A stretch of 64,000 nt of DNA. Source: Azospirillum sp. B510. Lineage in GTDB: Bacteria > Pseudomonadota > Alphaproteobacteria > Azospirillales > Azospirillaceae. The stretch covers positions 558,001 to 622,000 of the forward strand of contig NC_013858.1 of NCBI RefSeq assembly GCF_000010725.1, given 5' to 3'. How positions within the stretch are numbered: the first letter of the stretch is position 1; every line of letters begins with the position of its first letter. The position numbers and the translations under genes were made by a program. Below the pieces are notes generated by a model. That model ran no database searches. It had not been told where the DNA came from and worked only from the letters and a program-made list of their open reading frames with translations. This document shows positions 26,801 to 34,486 of this stretch, in pieces.

Positions 26801-29085
26801 GAGTCAGGATCCAGGGCACGGCGGAGGTCTCTTCGCCCGGCGGCATCACCATCACCGGCAAGGCCGGCACATCCTCCACCTCCGACGAGGTCGCCGGTAT
26901 CGGCCTGGAAGCCTTCACCAGCGACAAAATCCGCATCACCGCGAGCGCCGGGCTGGTCACCCTGGACGGAACGGCTGGCACTGGCAAGCTCGCTACCGCG
27001 CTCTACACCAATGGCGACGTGGTGGTCAGTAGCACACCTCCGTCACCGCCACCGCCGCCACCGCCGCCACCACCTCCGCCGCCGCCACCACCTCCTCCAC
27101 CTCCACCTCCACCTCCACCTCCACCTCCACCGCCACCGCCACCGCCGGTGGTGGTGCCGACGGATGTCCCGACCTCGCCGCCGCCACCGCCGCCACCACC
27201 TCCGCCGCCACCTCCGCCGCCACCTCCGCCGCCACCTCCGCCGCCACCTCCGCCGCCGCCGGTGGTGGTGCCGTCGACGGACGTCCCGACCATCCCCCCC
27301 GCGACGTCCTCCACGACATCGGCGACGACCGGGGCCGGCAGCGGGGCAGGCGACGGAACGAACACGACCGGCACCACGGCGGGCGGCCAACCCTCCGCGG
27401 CGAGCGGCGCGGCGCAGGTGCTGCAAAGGGTGGCGCAGATCGCGGCCACTCCGACAACCGCCACGGATACGGCGGTCACCAATACGACCACCGCCGCGAC
27501 GGCCTCGACCAACACCGCCACCGGCCCGACCTCACCGCCGCCGCCACCGCCGCCACCAGCCCCGGCGACGGTCATGCTGCCGTCCGGCCGCTCCGTCAGC
27601 TTCACGGCGCAAGCGACGGAGGCCTACAGTTCCGGCGCGACCCTATGGCAGCCGGGTCCGCAGCTTCTCGCGGCTCCCCAGGTCCAGGCGGCGGCCAATT
27701 CGCTGATCCAGGCGGCCGGCGGCGGCGGCATGGTCCAGGCGGTGGCAACCCTTGCGACCGGCCCCCTCTCGCTGCCCGAACAGCGGGCGGCGCTGGCCAT
27801 CGTTCCCGTTCCGACCCTGATCGGCGGGCTGACCGCCAGCAACGATCCGGTGGCCGTGCGCATCGGCGGCATCCTGCAAAACAGCGCGGAGGGCCGGCCC
27901 GGCGGCTACGCCCAGGTGCGCGCGACGGTGACCCAGGCCAACCTGCCGCCGGGGGTCGCCCGCACCTACCTCGCCATGGTGCAGCGGGTGGAGCGCGAAC
28001 AGCGCACCCAGGCCTTCGCCGGCGCGATCCGCCAGCTGGTGGCCGATCCGGCGGCGGCGGACATGTTCGCCCGGCCCGACCCCTCGTCGGCGCCGCCCAG
28101 CCTGCAACAGGCGCGCGGCGGCCGTACCCGCGGCGGCACCATGACCCTGCGCGGCATCGTCGCCGACAGCGCCAATCTGGCCGAGGCGCGGGTCAACGGC
28201 CGCTGGGTCTTCATCGACGAGCAGGGCCAGTTCCGCACCAGCATCCCGGTGGAGCCGGGGGCGACCGAAGCCACCCTGACCATGACCGACGAGGCGGGCA
28301 GGACGACCGAGAAGCGCATCGCCATCGACACCGCGAGCGCCGCCCCCGATCAGGCCGCCCCGCCCAAGCCGCGCAAGATCGCCCTGATGATCGCGGTGGA
28401 GAGCTACCGCGACGGCGCCATCCCGGCGCTCGCCACCCCCGACGCCGACGTCAAGGCGGTGTCCGGCGCGCTGAACGCCCATCTCGGCTATGAGACGCGG
28501 ATGCTGCGCAACCCGACCAAGGCGCAGATCGGCGAGGCGCTGCGCAAACTCGGCCGCGAGGTCGGCGAACAGGATCAGGTGATGGTCTATTACGCCGGCC
28601 ACGGCTATGAGCTGGCGGAGACCGGCACCGGCTATTGGCTGCCGGCCGATGCCGAGACGACCAGCGCCCGCAACTGGGTGTCGAACAACGACATCGGCCG
28701 CTTCCTCAGCCGCATGCCGGCCAAGCATGTGATGGTGGTGTCGGACAGCTGCTATTCCGGCGCCTTCACCAAGGAACAGAAGGTCGACGCCAGCCGCCTC
28801 GCCAACGAGACGGACATCCGGCAACGACGCTCGGTCATGGCCCTGTCGTCCGGCGGCGACGAGCCGGTCGCCGACGGCGAGGTGAATTCGCCCTTCGCGG
28901 TGGCGCTGAAGAAACGGGTGCAGGCCCTGCCGAAGGACAGCAGCGGCTACAGCCTTTACCAGCAGGTCCGGCAGGACGTGACCAGCGAGGCGCCGCAGAC
29001 CCCGCAATATGGCGTGATCCGCACCGCCGGCTATGACGAGGGCGGCGACTTCATCCTGGATCTGCCCGACCGCGCGATGAACTGA
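23854..29085 (+). CDS. giant exoprotein: filamentous-haemagglutinin TPS domain fused to a caspase-like protease domain
   Basis: This 1743-residue protein starts with a long signal peptide (cleavage expected after SPALA, residue 52). A two-partner-secretion haemagglutinin domain follows, with the hallmark NPNGILFG at 135-142. Gly/Ser/Thr-rich beta-helical repeats run to about residue 1055. Two polyproline tracts (about 1061-1099 and 1108-1135) precede a linker and an Ig-like stretch (TLRGIVADSANLAEARVNGRW). Residues about 1507-1740 form a peptidase C14 caspase fold with catalytic His1583 (YYAGHGYE) and Cys1633 (SDSCYSG). ATG 23854 is chosen because the frame upstream crosses repeats. No TpsB pore gene is present here. 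The fusion predicts surface-delivered or self-processing protease activity. Confidence 0.85.
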   Translation: MNGSGVFGGAAVRWDGASRRSALRHSTALAGAARLAILTAMLAAPLPSPALANPAGGVVTDGSAAIQSSAPGRLDIVQSTSKAVIDWRRFGIAESEHTNFQQPDAGSITLNRVTGPDPSAIMGRLTANGQVWLVNPNGILFGPNARVDVGGLVATTHDIRNDDFMAGRYSFEGRPGSTATVENEGAITVAQAGLAALVAPGVANRGTIQARMGEVTLASGRRFVVDLFGDQKINIAVDAKTDARPVGADGKPVDALVSNSGRIFADGGRVQMTASAAKGLVDRVVNMSGTIQARRVEQQGGDIVLLGDGGDVEISGSLDATGTLTGSGAGQTGGSVTVSGTRTALTATARVDASGTAGGGEVLIGGDVRGGTASAATLAGYGIRPARKPVPPSSETQVAQGAVIAADATRTGRGGKVVVWADGDTRFDGAISARAISDRAISDHGGSPGADGASGGGFVETSGKLTLRVRGSVDAGAGQGGGKGGSWLLDPSNITVAASGGTITADTIQATLNGGTSVRLETSKSGGDDGDITVNQAIRKTAGGDASLTLLAYRNIFINNDITSSAGALNLTLNSATNSATNSSSKGMVQVIGRSESGPLSINTNGGALIVGGGSDPTKAPAIGLYGDYSPEANRVGVAINNAIVRTGAGAITINGTGGENNVEGNHGITLTDSRLETTTGSITLNGTGGRGLNYGGNNGVVMSDSVLQTTGGAVAMTVQEGSGESRTQKNYALTMDSLSGISVLGDGDITIQPTLNSSGDIALNGVTLRNGAAPLIIESGGNLLLDVGAGTGSSPGTGASLTSRGDVMLRAAAGVSLTQAQITTSGTAVKLNSNVFQQVGSITLSDSTISTSGGAITLGGGNDPTQTAAKGDFNYLSGVRLNNSTLTSSGGAISIRGEGPDSPSGGLSVASGVTIDGTSTLSSGNGTIAIIGKSASTNGSNAGLMLSSGTNGGPIIRSSSTAATAITMTGDASTANAESAWGVRIQGTAEVSSPGGITITGKAGTSSTSDEVAGIGLEAFTSDKIRITASAGLVTLDGTAGTGKLATALYTNGDVVVSSTPPSPPPPPPPPPPPPPPPPPPPPPPPPPPPPPPPPPPVVVPTDVPTSPPPPPPPPPPPPPPPPPPPPPPPPPPPPVVVPSTDVPTIPPATSSTTSATTGAGSGAGDGTNTTGTTAGGQPSAASGAAQVLQRVAQIAATPTTATDTAVTNTTTAATASTNTATGPTSPPPPPPPPAPATVMLPSGRSVSFTAQATEAYSSGATLWQPGPQLLAAPQVQAAANSLIQAAGGGGMVQAVATLATGPLSLPEQRAALAIVPVPTLIGGLTASNDPVAVRIGGILQNSAEGRPGGYAQVRATVTQANLPPGVARTYLAMVQRVEREQRTQAFAGAIRQLVADPAAADMFARPDPSSAPPSLQQARGGRTRGGTMTLRGIVADSANLAEARVNGRWVFIDEQGQFRTSIPVEPGATEATLTMTDEAGRTTEKRIAIDTASAAPDQAAPPKPRKIALMIAVESYRDGAIPALATPDADVKAVSGALNAHLGYETRMLRNPTKAQIGEALRKLGREVGEQDQVMVYYAGHGYELAETGTGYWLPADAETTSARNWVSNNDIGRFLSRMPAKHVMVVSDSCYSGAFTKEQKVDASRLANETDIRQRRSVMALSSGGDEPVADGEVNSPFAVALKKRVQALPKDSSGYSLYQQVRQDVTSEAPQTPQYGVIRTAGYDEGGDFILDLPDRAMN
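27034..27263 (+). repeat. two polyproline-encoding CCN triplet tracts
   Basis: Two long runs of CCG, CCA and CCT codons inside the exoprotein encode about 35 and 28 near-consecutive prolines, separated by a short segment of the form VVVPTDVPTS. A second VVVPSTDVPT follows. Being triplets, slippage here would change spacer length without shifting the frame. Confidence 0.9.
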
Positions 29086-29133
29086 GGAGGGAAGGGGGCC
29101 ACCGCGACCACTCCCCCATTTTCCCCTGGAATT

Positions 29134-29151
29134 TAGTTTCAATGGAAACTA
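29134..29151. promoter_or_regulatory. candidate operator ahead of hmgA
   Basis: TAGTTTC, four bases, then GAAACTA: a perfect 7-bp inverted repeat about 70 bp before the hmgA start codon. Its position suggests a repressor site for homogentisate or tyrosine control. The regulator gene is not in this window. Confidence 0.55.
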
Positions 29152-29220
29152 TATGAGCGGCGAATGGTTGCGCCCGGCGCCCCGGCCGGCCGCCTCGCAC
29201 CGGATATGGGAGAAGACCGC

Positions 29221-30525
29221 ATGACATCCCCCGCCTTCACCTACCAGTCCGGCTTCGGCAACGAGTTCGCGACGGAGGCGCTGCCAGGCGCCCTGCCGGT
29301 CGGCCGCAACTCGCCCCAGCGCCCGCCCTACGGCCTCTATGCCGAGCAGATCAGCGGCACCGCCTTCACGGCGCCCCGCGCGCACAACCGCCGCTCCTGG
29401 CTGTACCGCATCCGCCCGGCGGTGATTCATGAGCCGTTCCAGCCGATGGCGCCCGGCCGGCTGACCAGCCGTTTCGACGAGGTGCCGGCCCCGCCGACGC
29501 AGCTGCGCTGGAATCCGCCGCCGATGCCGGACGCCCCCACCGACTTCGTCGCCGGCCTCGTCACCATGGGCGGCAACGGCGGGCCGCAGGCGCAGACCGG
29601 CTGCGGCATCCATCTCTACGCCGCCAACCGGTCGATGGAAGGCCGCTTCTTCTATGACGCCGACGGCGAGCTGCTGATCGTGCCGCAGCAGGGACGCCTG
29701 CGCCTGTTCACCGAGCTTGGCGTGCTGGAGGTCGAACCGCAGGAGATCGCCCTCGTCCCGCGCGGCATCCGCTTCCGGGTCGAGCTGCCGGACGGCGCCG
29801 CGCGCGGCTATGTCTGCGAGAATTTCGGCGCGCCCTTCCGCCTGCCCGATCTCGGTCCCATCGGCTCCAACGGGCTGGCCAACCCCCGCGATTTCCTGAC
29901 GCCGAACGCCTGGTACGAGGATGTCGAAGGCGCGTTCGAGCTGGTGGCGAAGTTCGACGGCGCCCTGTGGCGCGCCCGCATCGGCCATTCGCCGCTGGAC
30001 GTGGTGGCCTGGCACGGCACGCACGCGCCCTGCAAATACGACCTGCGCCGCTTCAACACCATCGGTTCGATCAGCTTCGATCATCCCGACCCGTCGATCT
30101 TCCTGGTGCTGCACGCGCCCAGCGACACCCCCGGCGTCGACGCCATCGACTTCGTCATCTTCCCGCCGCGCTGGCTGGTGCAGGAGGACAGCTTCCGCCC
30201 GCCCTGGTTCCACCGCAACGTCGCCAGCGAATTCATGGGCCTGATCCACGGCGTCTATGACGCCAAGGAGGAGGGGTTCCTGCCCGGCGGCGCCAGCTTG
30301 CACAATTGCATGAGCGGCCACGGCCCCGATGCCGAGACCTTCGCCAGGGCGACCGCCGCCGACACCAGCCGGCCGCAGCGGGTCGCCGACACCATGGCCT
30401 TCATGGTCGAAACGCGCGCGGTGATCCGCCCGACACGGCACGCACTGGAAACCGCCGACCTTCAGCACGATTATTACCGATGCTGGCAGGGGCTGGCGAA
30501 ACGCTTCGACCCGCAACGCCCGTAA
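29221..30525 (+). CDS. hmgA: homogentisate 1,2-dioxygenase
   Basis: This 434-residue non-haem Fe(II) cupin opens the ring of homogentisate to maleylacetoacetate in tyrosine/phenylalanine degradation. YQSGFGNEFATEALPGALP at the N-terminus is diagnostic. The iron ligands fall in WFHRNVASEFMGLIHG (His and Glu) and SLHNCMSGHGPD (His). ATG 29221 is chosen because GGGAGAAG precedes it. The fumarylacetoacetase and isomerase genes are absent nearby. A perfect inverted repeat at 29134-29151 probably controls it. Confidence 0.96.
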   Translation: MTSPAFTYQSGFGNEFATEALPGALPVGRNSPQRPPYGLYAEQISGTAFTAPRAHNRRSWLYRIRPAVIHEPFQPMAPGRLTSRFDEVPAPPTQLRWNPPPMPDAPTDFVAGLVTMGGNGGPQAQTGCGIHLYAANRSMEGRFFYDADGELLIVPQQGRLRLFTELGVLEVEPQEIALVPRGIRFRVELPDGAARGYVCENFGAPFRLPDLGPIGSNGLANPRDFLTPNAWYEDVEGAFELVAKFDGALWRARIGHSPLDVVAWHGTHAPCKYDLRRFNTIGSISFDHPDPSIFLVLHAPSDTPGVDAIDFVIFPPRWLVQEDSFRPPWFHRNVASEFMGLIHGVYDAKEEGFLPGGASLHNCMSGHGPDAETFARATAADTSRPQRVADTMAFMVETRAVIRPTRHALETADLQHDYYRCWQGLAKRFDPQRP

Positions 30526-30638
30526 GCCGGGCAGGGTCCACCCGCCGGCCCCGACCACGCGACGTTTTATCTCGACGGCATGCGCGCGGCCTCTCACACT
30601 GCGGCGTGCCGATCCTTGGAATCGCAGGGGAGGGGCCG

Positions 30639-31223
30639 ATGGCGGCCGATGCTGGTGGTGGCGAACGCATGGCCGAACGCATGGCCGAACGCATGGCCGA
30701 ACGAATGGCCGAGCGAATGGGCAAGGCGGAAGGCCGGTCCCTGCTCGACCGGATGATCGACCGGATGACGGTGCAGCGCGACGCGCTGGCCTGGGCGGAG
30801 CGCGCCGTCGCCGGCCGCAACGGCATGGTGCTGGAGGTGGGACTGGGCAAGGGCCGCACCTTCGACCATCTGCGCCACCTGTTCCCGCCGCGCGACATCC
30901 TGGTCTTCGACATGTGGGTCCGCGTGCCGCCGGAACTGACCCCGGACGAGGATAGGCTGTTCGTCGGCGACTTCCAGCAGACCATGCCGGCGGCGGCGGA
31001 GCGCTTCGGCCGCTGCGCCCGGCTGGCCCATGCCGATTTCGGCAGCACCGACCGCAACCATGACGCCGAACAGGCGGCGTGGCTGGCGCCGTTGATCGAT
31101 GCGCTGATGTTGCCCGGCGGCGTCGTCCTGTCCGACCGGCCGTTGCGGCGTCCCAACTGGACCCCGCTCGATCTTCCGGCCGACGACCGCTGGCCTTACC
31201 ATGCCTGGAGGGTGGAGGCCTGA
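30639..31223 (+). CDS. SAM-dependent methyltransferase of the Methyltransf_17 type
   Basis: The 194-residue protein matches the PF12692-like layout: MVLEVGLGKGRTFDHLRHLFPPRDILVFD (SAM-binding motif I), then FVGDFQQTMPAAAERFGR, AHADFGSTDRNHDAEQAAWLAPLI and LPGGVVLSDRPL. Its substrate is unknown. ATG 30639 follows GGGGAGG, and the frame upstream is a shadow of hmgA. Residues 9-28 come from five tandem 12-bp units giving repeated E-R-M-A. It is likely co-transcribed with the pseudo-ABC gene starting 88 bp later. Confidence 0.8.
   Translation: MAADAGGGERMAERMAERMAERMAERMGKAEGRSLLDRMIDRMTVQRDALAWAERAVAGRNGMVLEVGLGKGRTFDHLRHLFPPRDILVFDMWVRVPPELTPDEDRLFVGDFQQTMPAAAERFGRCARLAHADFGSTDRNHDAEQAAWLAPLIDALMLPGGVVLSDRPLRRPNWTPLDLPADDRWPYHAWRVEA
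30663..30722 (+). repeat. five tandem 12-bp units in the methyltransferase N-terminus
   Basis: The unit GAACGCATGGCC is perfect three times, then GAACGAATGGCC and GAGCGAATGGGC. Each unit encodes E-R-M-A (the last E-R-M-G). Copy-number change would add or remove four residues without shifting the frame. Confidence 0.9.
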
Positions 31224-31311
31224 GCGCGGGGCCGGCGCCGATGCCGGCATCCCGACAAGCGACCCGCCCAATCACTGCGGCCGCCGCCGGCCGCGACGCT
31301 GAAGGCCGTTG

Positions 31312-34300
31312 ATGGACCGCAATCTGTTTCAGTTCATTTGGAAGTACAGCGGACGCCAGCAGATCCTGCTCGCCCTGCTGACGGTCGCCTCCTTTCCGGT
31401 GCTCTACGCCTCGCTGGAGCTGCCGAAGGTCATCATCAACCGGGCCTTGTCCGATCCCCAGCCGATCCGCCAGCTGCTGGGTGTCCCGATGGGGCCGGTG
31501 ACCTATCTGCTGGTGCTGTGCTTCACCTTCCTGGCGCTGGTGCTCGCCAACGGCGCCTTCAAGATGCGGATCAACACCCTGAAGGGGGTGGTCGGCGAAC
31601 GGCAGGTGCGGCGGCTGCGCTTCATGCTGCTCGACCGCATGCTGCGCTTCCCGCTGCCGCATTTCTCCAAGGTCAGCCAGGGGGAGCTGATCTCCACCGT
31701 CGCGGCGGAGACCGAGCCGCTGGCCGGCTTCATCGGCGACGCCTTCGCCCAGCCGCTCTACCAGGGCGGCACGATGGTGACCATCCTGCTGTTCCTGTTC
31801 ATCCAGCAGCCGACCATCGGGCTGGTGTCGGTCGCCCTCATCCCGGTGCAGGCCTACATCATCCCGAAGCTCCAGCTGAAGGTAAAGCTGCTGGGCAAGG
31901 ATCGGGTGCGCAAGGTCCGTCAACTCTCCGAACGTATCGGCGAAAGTGTGGAGAACATCCGCGAGGTCCGCGTCAACGGTACCGTGCGCTATGTCCTGGC
32001 GGACTTCTCCCAATATCTCGGCAGCATCTACTGGATCAGGCTGGAGATCTACAAGCGCAAGTATTTCGTCAAGTTCTTGAACAACTTCATCAACCAGATC
32101 ACGCCCTTCTTCCTGTTCTCCATCGGCGGCTATCTGGTGCTCGACGGCGACATGACCATCGGCGCGCTGGTGGCGGCGCTGTCCGCCTTCAAGGATCTGA
32201 CGGCGCCCTGGAAGGAGCTGCTCGACTATTACCAGAACATGATCGACGCCCAGATCAAGTACGAGCAGATCGCCGAGCAGTTCTCTCCCCCCTTCCTGTT
32301 CGACTGGACCCCGCCGTCGCCCGCCACGCCCGCCGACCTCAAGGCGCCTCTGCGGCTGGAGGCGGTGACCTGGGCCAACGAATATGGCGACCGCATGCTG
32401 CAACGCCTGTCGCTGGAGGTGGCGCCCGGCGCCCTGGTCGGCATCGCCGGCACCAACGCGCTGGCGCTGCGCCGTCTGGCCGAGGTGCTGGTGCGGCTGT
32501 CGCCGCCGACCTCCGGCCGCATCGCCATCGGCGACCGCCCGCTGGACGAGCTGCCGCTGGAGCTGCTCGGCCGCCGCATGGCCTATGCCGGGCCGGAGCC
32601 GCGCATGTTCACCGGCAGCATGATGCAGAACATGACCTACGGCCTGCGCCACCGCCCGCCGGCCGACGATCCGGAAACCATGTCCCCCGCCCGCCGGCGC
32701 GAGATCGTCGAGGCCGAGGCGTCCGGCAACTCGGCCGACAGCATGGACGGGATCTGGACCGATTTCGCCATGATCGGCGCCACCGACTGGACCAGCCTGC
32801 GCCCCTGGTTCATGCAATGCCTGGCCGCCACCGGCGGCGAGGCCGCCGTCTACCAGCGCGGCCTGCGCGAGGTGTTCGACCCCGACGATTATCCCTTCGT
32901 CGCCCAGCCGCTGCTGCGCGCCCGCCACTGGCTGCGCGACGCGATCAGCGAACGCGGCATGGACGCGCTGCTGGCCCGCTTCGAACGCGACCAGTTCAAC
33001 CCCTATGCCAGCCTTGCCGAGAACATGCTGGCGGGCCTGCCCGACGGCAAGCGGCTGACCGTCGCCCGCATGGTCTGCAACCCCACCATCCGCGACCTGA
33101 TGGAGACGCACGGGCTGTGGGACTCCGCCGTGCGCCTCGGCCGCCGCTTCGCCATGCGGGTGGTGGCGGTCTACCGCGACAGCGCCGACGGCGACGTCAT
33201 GATCATGCGCTACCCGCACATCGACGACGCCCTGTTCGAGGAGCTGGTCGAGGCGGTGACGCGGCTGAAGCGCCGCTCCGAACGGCCGCAGCGCCGCCAC
33301 CAGGAGGCGGATACGCTGCTGTTCGCCACCATGTTCCTGATGATCGTGCCCAAGCGCGACGGCATGGGCTTCGTGCCCCCGGCCGAGCGCGAGGCGATCA
33401 TGGCGATCCGCCACCGCCTGCTCGACGACATGCCGCACGAGCTGCGCGACAAGGTCGCCGTCTTCCATCCCGACCTCTACCACCCGCGCCTGAACGTGAT
33501 GGACAATCTGCTGTTCGGCCGCATCACCACCGAGGATCCGCGCGCCATCACCCAGCTCCGCGCCCTGGTCGACGAGGCGCTGGAACGCACCGACGCCCGC
33601 GCCTTCGTGCTGATCCTGGTGGCGCTGGGCGAGGTCGGCATCGGCGGCTCGCTGCTGCCGATCAGCGTGCGCCAGCGGGTCCAGCTGATCCGCGGGCTGA
33701 TGAAGAAGCCCGACATCTTCGTCATCTACCAGGCGCTCAACAGCTACGACCCGGAGGAGCGGCTGCGCATCTTCCGCAGCATGAAGGAGCTGCTGCCGAC
33801 CATGACGATGATCGTGCTGGAGGAGCGGATCACCGACGATCCGGCCTTCGACGCGCTCTACGACCTGGAGGACGGCCGGCTGGTCCGGCGCGGCCAGCAC
33901 GGCGCCGACCATGACGAGGACACCATGCCCGGCGAGGCGGAGGGGATGGACGAGCCGGCGCTGCGCCTGCTGTCGCGCTCCCCGGTCTTCTCCGACCTGC
34001 CGGAAATGGTTCTGCGCCGCCTGCTGAGCGCGTCGGACTGGCGCACGGTGGCGGCCGGCGACTTCATCTACCGCAGCGGCGAGCAGTCGGATTACGTCTT
34101 CGTCCTGGCGGAGGGGGAGGGGGAGCAGGTGCGGCTGATGCCCGACGGCCAGCCGCCGCTGCACATCGCCTACATCAAGCCGCCGGAGGTGATCGGCGAA
34201 CTGGAACTGCTGGCCGGCGTGCGGCGTTTCTCCAGCTTCCGGGCTCGCAGCGACGTGCGTCTGCTGCGGCTGGACGGAGCGACCATGATGCGCCAGCTCT

Positions 34301-34455
34301 CCTCGACGCCGGACCTGCCGATGCGGGTGATCCGGCAGATCGGCAAGCGCCTGACCAGCGAGGCGCCGTCCGGCGCGACGCCCGCGACCCAAATCCCTCT
34401 CCCGCCCCGGGAGAGGGAAGGGGCCCAAGCGGAGCTTGGGAAGGGTGAGGGGTGA
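31312..34455 (+). CDS. degenerate ABC-transporter-like protein with C-terminal cyclic-nucleotide-binding domain
   Basis: This 1047-residue protein has an exporter-type ABC membrane domain (about 10-320) with five to six segments. A nucleotide-binding-like domain begins near 345, but its Walker A is GIAGTNALALRR with no Lys, the Q-loop Gln is lost (AGPEPRMF), the signature is SVRQRVQLIRG, the Walker B Glu is replaced (IYQALNSYD) and the H-loop His is Glu (VLEERI). About 290 extra residues (442-732) interrupt the fold. Residues about 886-1020 resemble a cNMP-binding domain (GELELLAGVRR). The last 20 residues are encoded by a dispersed repeat. ATP hydrolysis is very unlikely, so a sensor or regulatory role is inferred. 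Confidence 0.85.
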   Translation: MDRNLFQFIWKYSGRQQILLALLTVASFPVLYASLELPKVIINRALSDPQPIRQLLGVPMGPVTYLLVLCFTFLALVLANGAFKMRINTLKGVVGERQVRRLRFMLLDRMLRFPLPHFSKVSQGELISTVAAETEPLAGFIGDAFAQPLYQGGTMVTILLFLFIQQPTIGLVSVALIPVQAYIIPKLQLKVKLLGKDRVRKVRQLSERIGESVENIREVRVNGTVRYVLADFSQYLGSIYWIRLEIYKRKYFVKFLNNFINQITPFFLFSIGGYLVLDGDMTIGALVAALSAFKDLTAPWKELLDYYQNMIDAQIKYEQIAEQFSPPFLFDWTPPSPATPADLKAPLRLEAVTWANEYGDRMLQRLSLEVAPGALVGIAGTNALALRRLAEVLVRLSPPTSGRIAIGDRPLDELPLELLGRRMAYAGPEPRMFTGSMMQNMTYGLRHRPPADDPETMSPARRREIVEAEASGNSADSMDGIWTDFAMIGATDWTSLRPWFMQCLAATGGEAAVYQRGLREVFDPDDYPFVAQPLLRARHWLRDAISERGMDALLARFERDQFNPYASLAENMLAGLPDGKRLTVARMVCNPTIRDLMETHGLWDSAVRLGRRFAMRVVAVYRDSADGDVMIMRYPHIDDALFEELVEAVTRLKRRSERPQRRHQEADTLLFATMFLMIVPKRDGMGFVPPAEREAIMAIRHRLLDDMPHELRDKVAVFHPDLYHPRLNVMDNLLFGRITTEDPRAITQLRALVDEALERTDARAFVLILVALGEVGIGGSLLPISVRQRVQLIRGLMKKPDIFVIYQALNSYDPEERLRIFRSMKELLPTMTMIVLEERITDDPAFDALYDLEDGRLVRRGQHGADHDEDTMPGEAEGMDEPALRLLSRSPVFSDLPEMVLRRLLSASDWRTVAAGDFIYRSGEQSDYVFVLAEGEGEQVRLMPDGQPPLHIAYIKPPEVIGELELLAGVRRFSSFRARSDVRLLRLDGATMMRQLSSTPDLPMRVIRQIGKRLTSEAPSGATPATQIPLPPREREGAQAELGKGEG
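34395..34455. repeat. dispersed palindromic repeat overlapping the end of the pseudo-ABC gene
   Basis: A hairpin with CCCTCTCCCG and CGGGAGAGGG (34395-34417) is followed by a second with CCCAAGC and GCTTGGG (34424-34440), then GGTGAGGGGTGA. The same modules occur inside the miniature element at 10622-10767. The repeat supplies the gene's final codons and stop. Confidence 0.8.
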
Positions 34456-34486
34456 GGCAAGGAGCGATGAGGCTGGAGACGCACCG

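Noticed and set aside
27003..27605. Glycine-rich minus-strand frame opposite the polyproline tracts
   Set aside because: A by-product of the CCN triplet repeat read in reverse; no independent evidence.
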